Part shown: one piece after another, positions 1-7,499 of the stretch
Position numbering within the stretch: the stretch's first letter is position 1
Layout: every line of letters begins with the position of its first letter
Source of the DNA: Aulosira sp. FACHB-615
Lineage (GTDB): Bacteria; Cyanobacteriota; Cyanobacteriia; Cyanobacteriales; Nostocaceae
Direction of reading: 5' to 3'
Assembly (NCBI RefSeq): GCF_014698045.1
Contig: NZ_JACJSE010000010.1
Coordinates: forward strand, 1 to 64,000
Length of the DNA stretch: 64,000 nt
Made by a program: the position numbers and the translations under genes
Notes under the pieces: generated by a model
Databases searched by the model: none
Told to the model about the DNA's origin: nothing
What the model saw: the letters and a program-made list of their open reading frames with translations, nothing else

Positions 1-103
1 CCCCTGTCAATCCTGCGGATTGAATTAGTTGTTGGTCAATTCGTCGCCGCCCAAAAATTCATCCCACACTGCCCTTTGGGTCAGATGTGGGGCTTCTTTT
101 TGT

Positions 104-544
104 TTAAGCTAAACCATACATTTCCGAAGAACCAGCTTGATAGAAACGGACTTCTGTACCAGTGCGTCGTTGATAATCTCGAATTGCTTCCAATAGACGC
201 AGAGTACCCATACCCACTGCATCAACGGTATACTCTGGTGAATCAAAGCTCACCCGAACATGAGATTGTGCGCCTAGATTATATATTTCGGTTGGCTGAA
301 CTTCTTCTAAAATTCGTCGCAGCGTTGTACCATCTGTCAAGTCACCGTAGTGAAGAAACAACCGCACACCCTCTTTGTGGGGATCTTCGTAAATATGATC
401 AATGCGGTCTGTGTTGAAGGTAGAAGTCCGACGAATAATTCCATGAACTTCATAACCTTGCTCTAACAAAAATTCACTCAGATATGAACCATCTTGACCG
501 GTAATACCAGTAATCAACGCTCGCTTAGTTTGCACCATGCTCAA
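104..544 (-). pseudogene. gmd: truncated GDP-mannose 4,6-dehydratase
   Basis: The 146 residues match the N-terminal part of GDP-mannose 4,6-dehydratase, which makes GDP-4-keto-6-deoxymannose for GDP-fucose and surface glycans. Visible are the NAD-binding start ITGITGQDGSYL, the loop GIIRRTSTFNTDRI, LHYGDLTD, and YNLGAQSHVRVSFDSP. The frame ends in TAA just after the conserved GSSEMYG segment, before the catalytic YxxxK and the whole substrate-binding half; full enzymes have about 350-360 residues. After the stop another frame, closed by a stop at 25-27, reads like an unrelated protein tail ending EFLGGDELTNN. I infer a deletion junction rather than a single frameshift, because the next expected gmd sequence is not visible in any frame. 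The product should be inactive. Confidence 0.8.
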
Positions 545-968
545 TTATCCCTTGTTATTTTTGATCTGTAGAGTTTCAGTCCAACTGATACAACCTAGCA
601 GCAAATGGCTAAATTGCCTAATGGGAAACTTACGGGTCTTAATTGATAGCAGAATTTTGCCGTAAACAAATATACTTAATTAAGAATTACTTAACAAGCT
701 GAACTTGAGTAGGTTAACTCAATGAATAGATAGAATTTCAGTGATGTTGCGGAATTTTTACAAAAACTTTATATAATCTTGGCTTTTGTTAAGTGGAAAT
801 TAATTAAAAATTTAGAGAGATTGATCAAACAGAATTCAATATTCAGGATTCAGAAGTCAGAATTTAAAAGCAATTTATAATGCTTGATGGCGAATAATTT
901 GGATGAATTTTGCCATATTCTGACCCCTGAACTCTGATAATGTCGCTACGAGCAATGTTGATTTTGAC
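545..968. other. non-coding gap, AT-rich, with a short degenerate repeat
   Basis: No credible gene. Positions about 830-865 hold a degenerate run of the type attcaggattcagaagtcag, a short-sequence repeat common in Nostocales. Promoters for gmd (minus strand) presumably lie near 560-700, but I cannot point to clear boxes. Confidence 0.5.
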
Positions 969-1727
969 TTAATAAGCGCCGTTATTTTTAGGCATAATCA
1001 CCACATTAATCGTTTTCAGAATTATCCACAAGTCAAGCCAGAAATTTCTAAATTTGACATAGTGTAAGTCTATTTGCACTCGTCTGGGGTAAGGAATATC
1101 ATTACGCCCAGAAACTTGCCATAATCCAGTAATTCCTGGTCGGATTGTTAATACTTGCCCTATGTGATGACCATATTTTGGTAATTCTTCGGCTACCAGG
1201 GGGCGCGGCCCGACGACGCTCATATCTCCTTTTAAAACATTCCAAAATTGGGGAAATTCGTCCAAGCTGGTAATGCGAAGAAATTTACCGATTGTGGTAA
1301 TTCTTGGGTCATGTTTCAGCTTAAAACTACTTTCAAATTCCTGTCGCAATTGGGGCGATGTTTCCATCATCTGCACAAGCATTTCGTCGGCATTGCTCAC
1401 CATTGTGCGGAATTTAATACAATTGAAGCGCCTATAGTTTTTACCTACCCGTTCTTGGACGTAAAAAATGGGGCCTTCTGAGCTGAAAGCAATCAGCAAG
1501 GCCAAAATCAAGTAAAGGGGAAAAAACAAAATCAGTACTGACAGCGAAAACCCGATGTCGAATAGTCGCTTAACGAACTCTCCGTTTAAAGCCTGAGCAG
1601 ACGACACTTTGGGTTTTACCCTGGGTGTCTTGGTTTTTTTGCTACGTTTTAAGAAAGTACGCCTAGACGAGCTAGCGTCTTGCCGTAGGCTTCGCTTGCC
1701 GGAGAGGAGTGAGCTCTGGGCAGTCAT
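969..1727 (-). CDS. undecaprenyl-phosphate sugar phosphotransferase (bacterial sugar transferase family)
   Basis: This is the catalytic domain of the WbaP/CpsE/PglC-type sugar transferases that load the first sugar phosphate onto the lipid carrier for exopolysaccharide. Seen: KRLFDIGFSLSVLILFFPLYLIL (one membrane hairpin or helix), the basic loop VGKNYRRFNCIKFRTM, DPRITTIGKFLRITSLDE, the GDMSVVGPRPL motif and the GLWQVSGRND signature. It is a short family member without the N-terminal multi-helix part. Two adjacent ATGs (1728-1730, 1725-1727) follow AAGGAG. I chose the second because its spacing is better; an ATG at 1754 has no ribosome site. Residues about 10-25 are encoded by an inserted palindromic repeat (about 1655-1700). 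It stands downstream of a glycosyltransferase gene on the same strand. Confidence 0.88.
   Translation of the reverse strand: MTAQSSLLSGKRSLRQDASSSRRTFLKRSKKTKTPRVKPKVSSAQALNGEFVKRLFDIGFSLSVLILFFPLYLILALLIAFSSEGPIFYVQERVGKNYRRFNCIKFRTMVSNADEMLVQMMETSPQLRQEFESSFKLKHDPRITTIGKFLRITSLDEFPQFWNVLKGDMSVVGPRPLVAEELPKYGHHIGQVLTIRPGITGLWQVSGRNDIPYPRRVQIDLHYVKFRNFWLDLWIILKTINVVIMPKNNGAY
1655..1702. repeat. palindromic repeat inserted inside the sugar transferase gene
   Basis: GC-rich segment containing gcctagacgagctagcgtc and ccgtaggcttcgcttgcc. It resembles other short GC-rich palindromic pieces in this window (about 31850-31890 and 43078-43098). It is read in frame as a basic stretch of the sugar transferase N-terminus (GKRSLRQDASSSRR). 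Confidence 0.5.
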
Positions 1728-1840
1728 CATACTCCTTAATAATCCACACCACACATAGTCCCAATCTTAAAGCCAAAATGAGGTGCTTCTGGAGGGAAGT
1801 TCCAAAAGCATACACAATTTCCGTACACAAATTTCAACCA

Positions 1841-2983
1841 TTACGCTAAGTATGGTCTGGTTTTGTGGCACTGGTTGATGAAATCTAGATAACGCTGTGC
1901 AAAAATTTGCGGTGAAAACTGATCAGCGTGCGATCGCAAATACTCAGGATTGATGACATTGCGATACACTTCAAATTGTTCTACTGCTGCTGTTAATGCC
2001 GCTACTGTTTGCTCTGGAAAAAAGATCCCAGTTCCTTGCTCCTTGTGCGATCGCACATCCCGGACTGTTTCTAATGCACCGCCCGCCCCATAAGCAATTA
2101 CTGGTGTACCGCAAGCTTGTGCTTCTACTAAGGCAATGCCAAAATCTTCACAAGCAGCATAGACAAATGCCCTGGCTTGAGCCATATATTTTTTGACTAC
2201 ATCATCAGGCTGCCACCCCAGTATTTTGATGTTAGGTTTGGCTATTTGGCGAATTTTTTCCATTTCTGAACCTGTACCAATTATGACCAATGGTAACTGC
2301 AATTTATTGAAAGCTTGGACAATTAAAGATACTTGCTTATAGCTAACTAAACGGGAAACAGTCAAGTAAAAATTTTCTTTCTGGAGAAAAAGCGGAAATG
2401 CTTCCACATTTACAGGTGGATAAATCACTGCGGCTTCTCGTCGATAACAACGCCAAATTCGTCTAGCTGTATGCTGGGAATTGGCAATAAAGTAATCAAC
2501 ACGATTGGCACTTAAGACATCCCAATGGCGTAGCTGATGCAGTAGATACTTGGTTAGCCACCCTGGTAAACCACTGCCAAGCTTACTTTGACGCAGATAG
2601 TCAAAAGTCAAATCCCAGGCATAACGCATAGGGCTGTGACAGTAGCAGATATGCAACTGATCAGGTGTAGTTAAAACTCCTTTTGCTACAGCATGAGAAG
2701 AAGACAAAATCACGTCATATTGCCGCAAATCCAGTTGTTCAATTGCTAAGGGTAACAAAGGCAAATATTTCTGCACTCCGTTACGCGCTAAGGGAAAATG
2801 CTGAAGAAACGTTGTACCAATTTGGCGTTTGTACAAGTAACTTTCAGGATTGCTGGATTCAAAGTCAATCAACGCATATAAATCGGCATTAACATGGTTC
2901 AGAATTTCTTGTACGACTAATTCTGAACCACCGGTGGCTTTGGGTGTTAACCACTCATGAACCAGAGCATATTTCAAGGGCAC
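1841..2983 (-). CDS. glycosyltransferase family 4 (GT-B fold)
   Basis: The 380-residue protein has the family-4 pattern: an N-terminal acceptor domain starting MPLKYALVHEWLTPKATGG, a donor-binding domain with FYLTVSRLVSYKQV, and the E-x7-E motif in CEDFGIALVEAQACGTPVIAYG. It should transfer a sugar from a nucleotide donor to a lipid-linked or glycan acceptor during polysaccharide synthesis at the cytoplasmic face. Donor and acceptor cannot be read from the sequence. It precedes the sugar transferase on the same strand with about 110 bp between them, which suits a shared polysaccharide role. Length is normal for the family. Confidence 0.9.
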   Translation of the reverse strand: MPLKYALVHEWLTPKATGGSELVVQEILNHVNADLYALIDFESSNPESYLYKRQIGTTFLQHFPLARNGVQKYLPLLPLAIEQLDLRQYDVILSSSHAVAKGVLTTPDQLHICYCHSPMRYAWDLTFDYLRQSKLGSGLPGWLTKYLLHQLRHWDVLSANRVDYFIANSQHTARRIWRCYRREAAVIYPPVNVEAFPLFLQKENFYLTVSRLVSYKQVSLIVQAFNKLQLPLVIIGTGSEMEKIRQIAKPNIKILGWQPDDVVKKYMAQARAFVYAACEDFGIALVEAQACGTPVIAYGAGGALETVRDVRSHKEQGTGIFFPEQTVAALTAAVEQFEVYRNVINPEYLRSHADQFSPQIFAQRYLDFINQCHKTRPYLA

Positions 2984-3105
2984 AGTAACTTGAGTAGATG
3001 GAAAATACAGTCAGACAAATTGTGAGGAAGCGCCCCAGATTTAACCCCAGACGGAATTCTGCCGCAAGTGGTTCCAGAGGGATACAGCAACCTGATAACC
3101 TCTAA

Positions 3106-3274
3106 GGGGGAGTAGGGAGTAGGGAGTGGGGAGTAGGGGCTAGGGACTAGGGGCTAGGGACTAGGGGCTAGGGATTTGTATCAAAGATATTTAAGTAATC
3201 TTATGTATCTAACCCTCTAGCCTCTAACCCCTAACCTCTAGCCTCTCACCTCTAACCCCTAGCCCCTAGCCCCT
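3106..3274. repeat. G-rich/C-rich heptamer repeat arms forming a long imperfect hairpin
   Basis: The left arm (3106-3173) repeats variants of gggagta and ggggctaggga. The right arm (3210-3274) is the complementary ctagcccct/ctctaaccc run. The arms can pair around an AT-rich centre. This is the short tandemly repeated repetitive type known from Nostoc genomes. It fills most of the gap before the CSP41-like gene. Confidence 0.75.
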
Positions 3275-3298
3275 CCATTAGACATAAAAGGGGAATTT

Positions 3299-4231
3299 AT
3301 GCGAATTTTAATTATGGGTGGCACTAGGTTCATTGGTGTTTACCTAACTGAAATACTTTTAAAGCAAGGGCATGAGGTGGTACTGTTCAATCGTGGCAAT
3401 CGTCCGGTACCATCCAAGGTAGGACAGATTATAGGCGATCGCACGGATGCAGCCCAACTGAAAGAAAAGCTGTCACAAGAGAATTTTGACATCATTTTCG
3501 ACAATAATGGTCGAGAATTAAGTGATACTCAGCCATTGGCAGAAATTTTCCAAGGTAGAGTGCAGCAGTTTGTTTATATGAGTTCGGCAGGGGTTTATCT
3601 TAAATCTGACCAATTACCCCATGTTGAAGGCGATGCTATTGACCCCAAGAGTCGCCATAAGGGTAAACACGAAACGGAAGCTTACTTGGCTCAAAAAGGC
3701 TTACCGTTTACTTCGATTCGCCCAACGTATATTTACGGGCCGAGTAATTACAACGATTTAGAAAGCTGGTTTTTTGATAGAATTGTGCGCGATCGCCCAA
3801 TACCAATTCCGGGTAATGGTCTACATATTACCCAGTTTGGTCACGTAAAAGATTTGGCAACGGCAATGTCTTTGGTGATTGGCAATCAAAAAGCGATTGG
3901 GCAGATTTATAATATTTCAGGCGATCGCTTTGTGACTTTTAATGGTTTAGCCCGTGCTTGTGCTGTAGCTGCTGGTAAATCACCTGATGCAATTAAAATA
4001 GTTCACTACGACCCGAAAAAGTTTGATTTTGGCAAGCGTAAAGCTTTCCCGATGCGCCTTCAACATTTCTTCGCATCAGTACAAAAAGCCCACACAGAAT
4101 TAAATTGGCAGCCCGAATATGATTTAATTTCTGGGTTAACAGATTCTTTAAAAAATGATTATCTAGCCAATGGACGGGATCAGAAGGAAGTAGATTTCTC
4201 TGTAGACGAAGAAATTTTACAAGCCGTGTAG
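3299..4231 (+). CDS. CSP41-like NAD-dependent epimerase/dehydratase-family protein
   Basis: This 310-residue Rossmann protein opens with MRILIMGGTRFIG and carries FVYMSSAGVYLKSD, SIRPTYIYGPSNYND and QFGHVKDLATAM. This is the pattern of the cyanobacterial relatives of chloroplast stem-loop-binding protein CSP41, atypical short-chain dehydrogenases linked in plants to RNA binding and transcript stability. Where active epimerases have YxxxK, this sequence shows RHKGK, so sugar epimerase chemistry is doubtful. AAAGGGGA a few bases before ATG is a good ribosome site. It lies between polysaccharide genes, but in cyanobacteria this family is not restricted to such loci. RNA-related function is inference from the family. 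Confidence 0.82.
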   Translation: MRILIMGGTRFIGVYLTEILLKQGHEVVLFNRGNRPVPSKVGQIIGDRTDAAQLKEKLSQENFDIIFDNNGRELSDTQPLAEIFQGRVQQFVYMSSAGVYLKSDQLPHVEGDAIDPKSRHKGKHETEAYLAQKGLPFTSIRPTYIYGPSNYNDLESWFFDRIVRDRPIPIPGNGLHITQFGHVKDLATAMSLVIGNQKAIGQIYNISGDRFVTFNGLARACAVAAGKSPDAIKIVHYDPKKFDFGKRKAFPMRLQHFFASVQKAHTELNWQPEYDLISGLTDSLKNDYLANGRDQKEVDFSVDEEILQAV

Positions 4232-4235
4232 CGAT

Positions 4236-4970
4236 TTATATTTGGTTGGGGTCAATTCCCAACTCTCGTAACTTTGCGGCTAATCGTTCAGCCCTCTGGC
4301 TTTCCTGCTCCACGGGAGTAGGAATCCAATTTCCATCTGCATTATACCAACGTAACCATAACCGCTCAATTCCTTGATAAGAGCCTTGCCAAAGTCCTAA
4401 ACCCAACTGTAAACTCGGCATCCAAATTCTTGGCGTAGTTAAATTCATTTCGCTGTAGCGCCCTGCAATTATTTGGAAAGCTTGTAATTTATCAGTGTAG
4501 CGGTCAAAGACAATGTAATAAGGGACTCGCAAAATTCGTTCGTAAACTTCCCATTTTGTTGGCGGTTGGTTAACTTCTCGCAGAGTTTGTCCCAAATCTT
4601 CTTTTTCTGTTCCTGGAGATAGTAATTCAACTACTACAAAAGGTGCAATACCTTCTTGCCAAATCACATAACTTAAACGTAAATCTTTTTGTTCGTAGAG
4701 ACGAGAACCACCTACAACCGCAAACCAATCTGGGAGCTTGTACCATAGTGGATGCTGAGTATCATAGTAGAGGTTTAAGTCACTAGCAGTAAATATTTCG
4801 TCTGTTCGATAGTTTGGTGGAGAAAATGTCTCGCGTAGCAGTTGGGGTTGGAAAATATGAAATTCTTCAGGCAAGCCAGGTTCCTTGGGATCTTCACTCT
4901 TGAGATCATACATCGTAGGTAGAGATTCTTTCGCAGGTCGAGGCGGGTCTGTTTGATACATAAGGAACAT
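4236..4970 (-). CDS. Uma2-family protein (PD-(D/E)XK nuclease-like, DUF820)
   Basis: This 244-residue protein has the core of the Uma2/DUF820 family, expanded in many copies in filamentous cyanobacteria: LPDWFAVVG, APFVVVELLSPGTEKED, the WEVYERILRVPYYIVFDRYTDKLQAF block, and a charged C-terminus with SQRAERLAAKLRELGI. The fold resembles restriction endonucleases with acidic and lysine residues near the VVELLSP strand, but biological substrates are unknown. It is convergent with the CSP41-like gene (4 bp between stops). A second family member lies at 6799-7362. Confidence 0.85.
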   Translation of the reverse strand: MFLMYQTDPPRPAKESLPTMYDLKSEDPKEPGLPEEFHIFQPQLLRETFSPPNYRTDEIFTASDLNLYYDTQHPLWYKLPDWFAVVGGSRLYEQKDLRLSYVIWQEGIAPFVVVELLSPGTEKEDLGQTLREVNQPPTKWEVYERILRVPYYIVFDRYTDKLQAFQIIAGRYSEMNLTTPRIWMPSLQLGLGLWQGSYQGIERLWLRWYNADGNWIPTPVEQESQRAERLAAKLRELGIDPNQI

Positions 4971-5056
4971 CCAGATGATAAGCTAATTATTGGTTTTTGC
5001 TCGTGTTAGCTTAAATTATTCGATTATTTTTTGAATTTTATTATAGATTAAATTGT

Positions 5057-6130
5057 ATGCAGACAGTATTAGTAACAGGTGGAGCCGGATTTATTGGGGC
5101 TAACTTTATTCTTTTAGCTCGGCAGAATCATTGGTTTAATATAATTAATTTAGATAAATTAACTTACGCTAGTAATTTAGAAAATTTAGCCCTACTCCAA
5201 GCTGACCCAAATTACCATTTTGTACAAGGAGATATTGCTAACGTTGAATTAGTGAGTTATTTACTAGATAAATATCAACCAAATGCAATTATTAACTTTG
5301 CTGCCGAAACTCATGTTGACCGTTCTATATTCAGCCCCCAAACTTTTATTCAAACAAATGTAGTCGGTACATTTAATTTATTGGAAACAACTCGGTTTTA
5401 TTGGCAGAAACTATCACCGCAAAATCAGCAGCAATTTCGTTTCTTACACGTATCTACAGATGAAGTATACGGCTCATTAAGCACAAAAGAACCAGCCTTT
5501 AGAGAAGATACACCTTATGCGCCAAATAGTCCTTATGCAGCATCTAAAGCTGCATCTGATCATTTTGTCCGAGCTTACTATCATACCTACGGTTTGCCTA
5601 ATTTAACTACAAATTGTTCTAATAACTATGGGCCAAGCCAATTTCCCGAAAAGTTAATTCCTTTGACTATTCTAAATGCTTTAGATGGTAAGCCTTTACC
5701 TATATATGGTGATGGACAGAACATTCGAGATTGGCTTTATGTCATCGACCATTGTGAAGCTATCTATCTGGTTTTGCAAAAGGGGACAATTGGTGAAACT
5801 TATAATATTGGAGGACTAAATGAACAAACAAATTTAACAGTAGTAGAAAAAATTTGTACCATTCTTGATGAATTAGCACCAAAATCTGGTTTGAGACATT
5901 CATCTTTGATGACTTTTGTTCCAGACCGACCTGGACATGATAGAAGATATGCAATTGATTGCAATAAAATCATTAGTGAATTAGGTTGGAAACCAAAAGA
6001 AAACTTTGATAGTGGATTACTAAAAACAGTGCAATGGTATTTAGATAATTCCAATTGGGTCAATCAAGTACGTTCAGGTGCTTACCAAAACTGGTTAAAA
6101 CAAAACTACGAAAATCGCCAAGCCAAATGA
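5057..6130 (+). CDS. rfbB: dTDP-glucose 4,6-dehydratase
   Basis: It converts dTDP-glucose to dTDP-4-keto-6-deoxyglucose, second step of dTDP-rhamnose synthesis. Seen: TGGAGFIG at residues 7-14, LDKLTYASNLENL, FAAETHVDRSI, the STDEVYG motif carrying the Asp-Glu acid pair, YAASK with Tyr160 and Lys164, and NNYGPSQFPEKLIPL. Length (357) is usual. Its stop codon overlaps an ATG (ATGA) that begins a nine-codon relic of rfbA, so the original order was rfbB-rfbA. No rfbC or rfbD is nearby, so rhamnose synthesis depends on genes elsewhere. Confidence 0.95.
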   Translation: MQTVLVTGGAGFIGANFILLARQNHWFNIINLDKLTYASNLENLALLQADPNYHFVQGDIANVELVSYLLDKYQPNAIINFAAETHVDRSIFSPQTFIQTNVVGTFNLLETTRFYWQKLSPQNQQQFRFLHVSTDEVYGSLSTKEPAFREDTPYAPNSPYAASKAASDHFVRAYYHTYGLPNLTTNCSNNYGPSQFPEKLIPLTILNALDGKPLPIYGDGQNIRDWLYVIDHCEAIYLVLQKGTIGETYNIGGLNEQTNLTVVEKICTILDELAPKSGLRHSSLMTFVPDRPGHDRRYAIDCNKIISELGWKPKENFDSGLLKTVQWYLDNSNWVNQVRSGAYQNWLKQNYENRQAK

Positions 6131-6156
6131 AAGGTTTAATTGTAGCTGGTGGCTAA
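6127..6156 (+). pseudogene. rfbA: relic of glucose-1-phosphate thymidylyltransferase start
   Basis: An ATG overlapping the rfbB stop (ATGA) reads MKGLIVAGG and then TAA. MKG(L/I)(I/V)LAGG is the typical N-terminus of RfbA, whose nucleotide-binding loop continues GTRL. Nothing of the rest of the gene is recognisable between here and pgsA. Gene order and the ATGA overlap make this more than a chance match, but it is only nine codons. Confidence 0.6.
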
Positions 6157-6265
6157 GGAAATAAATGGCAAAGTAAGTAAATTTGCTAAAAGATTTACGG
6201 GGTTAAGTTATCTGAATATGAATTGAGATTGAAAGATACTTCACCTCTCCTTGCGTTAACTTTGC

Positions 6266-6778
6266 TTATGCCTCAGCTTTTGTTGGTAAAAGATAAATTA
6301 ACCCTGATATTAAAGTTAAAGTCACAGAAATCCAAAAGGCGATTAATGCAGGAGTTTGCCATGCTGATGGTAACGGTGCAATCAAAAATGCGATCGCTAC
6401 TATTTGACTCACAGTCTTCAGCTTACCCCAAATATTTGCCCCCGAAATTTTTGTTTGATTAACTCGCCAACCTGCGATCGCTAATTCTCGCGCTAAAATC
6501 AAAAACACTCCCCACGCTGGAACTTTCCCCAACTCAATTAACACCATCAACGGCGCAAGTACCAAAAATTTATCTACCAAAGGATCTAAAAACTTACCCA
6601 AATCACTAATTTGGTTGAGTTTCCGCGCTAAATAGCCATCTAACCAGTCAGTTAACGCCGCCACAAGAAAAATTGCTAAACATATCCATCTAGCCTGCGG
6701 TGTTGGGTTGTACAAACCATAAAGCAGAAATGGGACACCAAGAAGGCGAGAAAAAGTAATCCAATTAGGTAAAGTCAT
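6266..6778 (-). CDS. pgsA: CDP-diacylglycerol--glycerol-3-phosphate 3-phosphatidyltransferase
   Basis: This membrane enzyme makes phosphatidylglycerol phosphate, precursor of the PG needed in thylakoids. The CDP-alcohol phosphotransferase signature is complete: D44-x2-D47-G48-x2-A51-R52-x8-G61-x3-D65-x3-D69. The 170-residue length and N-terminal LPNWITFSRLLGVPF are typical. Several hydrophobic helices follow (about residues 13-40, 72-95, 120-165). It is convergent with the rfbB/rfbA relic and begins 20 bp after a Uma2-family gene on the same strand. Confidence 0.94.
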   Translation of the reverse strand: MTLPNWITFSRLLGVPFLLYGLYNPTPQARWICLAIFLVAALTDWLDGYLARKLNQISDLGKFLDPLVDKFLVLAPLMVLIELGKVPAWGVFLILARELAIAGWRVNQTKISGANIWGKLKTVSQIVAIAFLIAPLPSAWQTPALIAFWISVTLTLISGLIYLLPTKAEA

Positions 6779-6798
6779 GATTTAGGTTGAGAAATTAT

Positions 6799-7362
6799 TT
6801 ATAATTTTAACCAACCAAATAATTGCCCCAATGTCAAATTTAAATCACTGACTAAATCAGGAACTGGCAATATATCTTGTTCGTTTTCTAAATATATGAT
6901 TTGCTGGTGAGGCGGATAAACTAAAACACAATGTTCCTCTGGGTCAATTAACCAACCCAAGCTCGTACCATGATTTAAACAATGTAAAATGTTTTTGGTA
7001 ACTTTGGTTGTACTTTGTTCAGGAGAGAGGATTTCAATTGTCCAATCTGGGTATGTATTAAAAACATTGGCGATATTGCCTTTTTCATCTACAGGAATCC
7101 GATTCCAAGCAAATACCGCGACATCTGGAACTGTGGAACGTCCACCAAAAGTACAGCGTAATTCTGGAAAAGCTAGGGCAGTTTTTTTGGGTTCTGTTAC
7201 ATGATTAATCGCATTAGGTAATTGCAACTGAAGTCTACTATGTTTACCTTGAGGCATAGGTTTTTGAATTATTTCACCATCGATATATTCACTTACTGGT
7301 TTAGTTTCTGGTAATTGTAAAAATTCCTCTAAAGAGATCCGGCGAGTTGGTGTTTTAATCAT
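6799..7362 (-). CDS. Uma2-family protein (PD-(D/E)XK nuclease-like, DUF820)
   Basis: This 187-residue protein shows RISLEEFLQLPETKPVSEYIDGEIIQKPMPQGKHS, then VPDVAVFAWNRIP, WTIEILSPEQSTTKVTKNI and LGWLIDPEEHCVLVY. These are the standard Uma2 blocks, with the acidic residue in TIEILSP and the lysine following. It is a shorter and more canonical member than the copy at 4236-4970. Role unknown. It lies just upstream of pgsA on the same strand and may be co-transcribed. Confidence 0.88.
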   Translation of the reverse strand: MIKTPTRRISLEEFLQLPETKPVSEYIDGEIIQKPMPQGKHSRLQLQLPNAINHVTEPKKTALAFPELRCTFGGRSTVPDVAVFAWNRIPVDEKGNIANVFNTYPDWTIEILSPEQSTTKVTKNILHCLNHGTSLGWLIDPEEHCVLVYPPHQQIIYLENEQDILPVPDLVSDLNLTLGQLFGWLKL

Positions 7363-7450
7363 AATATTTACCTGCGCGTGTTTAAACTTAGGTTAACTTA
7401 AATAAATTGATTTGAGTTTGGAAGATTGTACATAGTAAAAAGGGCGTGAG

Positions 7451-7487
7451 TGCCATTTACGTGGCATGATCTGTATTTCGAGATCAT
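7451..7487 (+). promoter_or_regulatory. two tandem hairpins in the aspA leader
   Basis: TGCCA-tttacg-TGGCA (7451-7466) and ATGATCT-N8-AGATCAT (7466-7487) are adjacent inverted repeats ending 12 bp before the aspA ATG. They could fold near the ribosome-binding region or serve as protein-binding half sites. No known riboswitch consensus was recognised. Confidence 0.35.
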
Positions 7488-7499
7488 CCAGACAATACT

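Noticed and set aside
76..417. Plus-strand open frame opposite gmd
   Set aside because: Shadow of the conserved gmd fragment on the minus strand.
7441..7499. Glutamine-type riboswitch before aspA
   Set aside because: Hairpins are present, but I see none of the conserved core bases of the known glutamine riboswitch.
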